A stretch of 33,017 bases of DNA, from positions 1 to 33,017 of the forward strand of contig DULO01000024.1 in assembly GCA_012840345.1 (NCBI GenBank). Reading direction: 5' to 3'. Below are positions 31,916 to 33,017 of this stretch, piece by piece. The notes under the pieces are model-generated. The model saw nothing but the letters and a program-made list of their open reading frames with translations. It made no database searches and was not told the DNA's origin. The position numbers and the translations under genes are program-made. This DNA comes from Candidatus Fermentithermobacillaceae bacterium (GTDB lineage: Bacteria; Bacillota; Sulfobacillia; Fermentithermobacillales; Fermentithermobacillaceae). Each line of letters opens with the position of its first letter. Within the stretch, counting starts at the first letter, position 1.

Positions 31916-32653
31916 CTATCGAACGTCCAGTTTATCCAATCTAAGACGGAAATGCGCTGATACCCAGTCCTTTCCGTAGCCCAACGCATTGTCCTCTACC
32001 GGATGTCCCCAACCGTGATGGATGATCAGAGGAATTCCATTCCGCATGCGCTTGTCCGACACGATTCCGATGTGGTCGTAGCCTTCCCCGAAGATGACGA
32101 TGTCTCCTGGCTGCCATTCTCTCGCGTTGTCCGCGTCCCAGGGCTTGATTTCGGTGGTGAGGGACTCCGCGTTTCTTGATAGGAAGACGTAGAGGTTCGG
32201 CACTCTCCTGAAATCGATGTTGGGGTCAGGACTCCCGGCGACCCGGGGATAGGACTCGACCGTCGCGGCGATGTCGCGGTCCACGGAGCTCTTGAAGTCG
32301 TAGCCTGCGTGCCACAGGGCCCTCCACACCAGGTCAGTGCAGACTCCCTCGTTCTCGGGGGGATAGCCTCCTTCGTAGTAAGCGCTCTTGTAGACCGGCC
32401 GGGCTTCCACTTGTTTGCGGGCGCCGACGACGATGTCCAGCGAGTCGTCTATCCCGTTGCCGTTGGTATCCATTCCGGAGAGTATGTTCTCGACGACCAA
32501 GGGCGGGCGGAAGTCCAAAAGGATGCCCTTCCTCCAACACCAGTATCCGGCTCCTGCGACCGCGGCGACCGCGACGAGGAACACAAGGAACCCCAAAAAG
32601 GGCGATCCGGGTCTTCGTCGTTTCCGAGGTATTCTGGAGAGAGAACTCCTCAT
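31916..32653 (-). CDS. Membrane-anchored DUF1287 protein (NlpC/P60-like fold)
   Basis: A protein of the DUF1287 family, thought to be related to NlpC/P60-type cysteine hydrolases of the cell envelope, with unproven activity. A very basic N-terminus (RIPRKRRRP) and one membrane helix (about 19-41) anchor it, with the domain outside. The family blocks are clear: GVCTDLVWRALWHAGYDF (C105), PDPNIDFRRVPNLYVFLSR, GDIVIFGEGYDHIGIVSD (H194) and LIIHHGWG (H212/213). Before the domain, DTNGNGIDD (62-70) looks like a dockerin-type calcium loop. CAGGAG lies upstream of the ATG at a long spacing, and GGAG closer. It stands alone; the upstream 32654-32860 stretch shows no gene. Confidence 0.87.
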   Translation of the reverse strand: MRSSLSRIPRKRRRPGSPFLGFLVFLVAVAAVAGAGYWCWRKGILLDFRPPLVVENILSGMDTNGNGIDDSLDIVVGARKQVEARPVYKSAYYEGGYPPENEGVCTDLVWRALWHAGYDFKSSVDRDIAATVESYPRVAGSPDPNIDFRRVPNLYVFLSRNAESLTTEIKPWDADNAREWQPGDIVIFGEGYDHIGIVSDKRMRNGIPLIIHHGWGHPVEDNALGYGKDWVSAHFRLRLDKLDVR

Positions 32654-32864
32654 GACTCCACGCTCCTGGACTAGATGGTCTTGCGGCTGCGTGTTTCCTG
32701 GCTCCGGGGATAGCCTCCAACAGACAACTCCAGCAAACAGCGACTTTGGAATTGGCCAGCGACACGCAGCCTAACACCCAACACTGTACCAGGGCAAACT
32801 AATATTAGGTGAACTGTTTTCTTAAGACTCTCTTAAGACGTCAGGATATACGTTGCGTTCCGCT

Positions 32865-33017
32865 GTTGAATACTCCGTGGGTGAGTCGTCAACAGCTGAC
32901 GACTCCGCACGACTGAGATGCTTCTGGTTGATGACTCCGCCGTCCGAGGGTGCAGTTGTTGAATACCCCGTGACCAAGTAGTCAACAGCTGATGACTCCG
33001 CTCGGCAGAGACGTTCC
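32865..33017. repeat. 93-bp tandem units related to the 1823-2027 array
   Basis: GTTGAATACTCCGTG (32865) recurs as GTTGAATACCCCGTG (32958), a 93-base period running off the window edge. GAGTCGTC (32883-32890) and GACGACTC (32898-32905) form a perfect hairpin with a 7-base loop. Motif order matches the 94-bp family at 1823-2027. Confidence 0.85.

Overview
The window looks like the chromosome of a GC-rich, Gram-positive (Bacillota-like) anaerobe. The reasons are strong GGAGG-type ribosome binding sites, frequent GTG starts, a sortase-type surface protein, S-layer-homology (SLH) sequence on a secreted peptidase, a RocB-type M20 peptidase and an lctBCD-like EtfB/EtfA/oxidase operon. A deep-branching class such as Limnochordia is possible but is only an inference. 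I saw no rRNA or tRNA gene, CRISPR array, transposase or phage gene.

Layout. (1) 71-1663 (-): a lipoprotein with a family-26 glycoside hydrolase-like domain that stops before the domain should end. (2) 2275-13042 (+): a type IV pilus locus with its own predicted promoter and structured leader, in the order pilT, pilB, pilC, two near-identical major-type prepilins, three minor/tip-type pilins, pilM, pilN, pilO and the prepilin peptidase pilD. It holds the motors, platform, subunits, alignment proteins and processing enzyme; no secretin was seen, as expected for a monoderm. (3) 13338-16279 (+): a compact four-gene operon of uncharacterised membrane proteins (DUF6754 protein, 6-TM protein, bitopic alpha/beta protein, 6-TM protein) with very strong ribosome binding sites. 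This is the best candidate for an undescribed system. (4) 16784-20678: surface and accessory genes, namely an LPXTG-type adhesin, an SLH/M15 peptidase broken by frameshifts, and a winged-helix plus PD-(D/E)XK-like nuclease protein. (5) 21666-25352 (-): a cation-efflux-like transporter with a repeat-swollen N-terminus, a phytol/dolichol-kinase-like membrane enzyme, a MarR regulator with a palindromic operator over its promoter, and the C-terminal half of an MFS transporter. (6) 25606-31202 (+): rocB-like peptidase, then etfB, etfA (with a 4-Cys iron-sulfur domain) and a GlcD/D-LDH-type flavoprotein, which together resemble the electron-confurcating lactate dehydrogenase of acetogens. A classic terminator follows. 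(7) 31916-32653 (-): a membrane-anchored DUF1287 protein.

The most distinctive feature is the intergenic DNA. Most of the longer gaps in accessory parts are filled with degenerate tandem repeats whose unit differs from gap to gap (10, about 12, 16, 18, 33, 62, 94 bp). In several gaps the repeat can be traced to the 3' end of the neighbouring gene, as if gene ends were copied into the spacer. Two families (94 bp and 62 bp) contain short hairpins whose stems keep pairing through compensatory or wobble changes. Where repeats run into genes, the genes are extended, frameshifted or truncated. The pilus and four-gene membrane operons are free of this within their coding parts.
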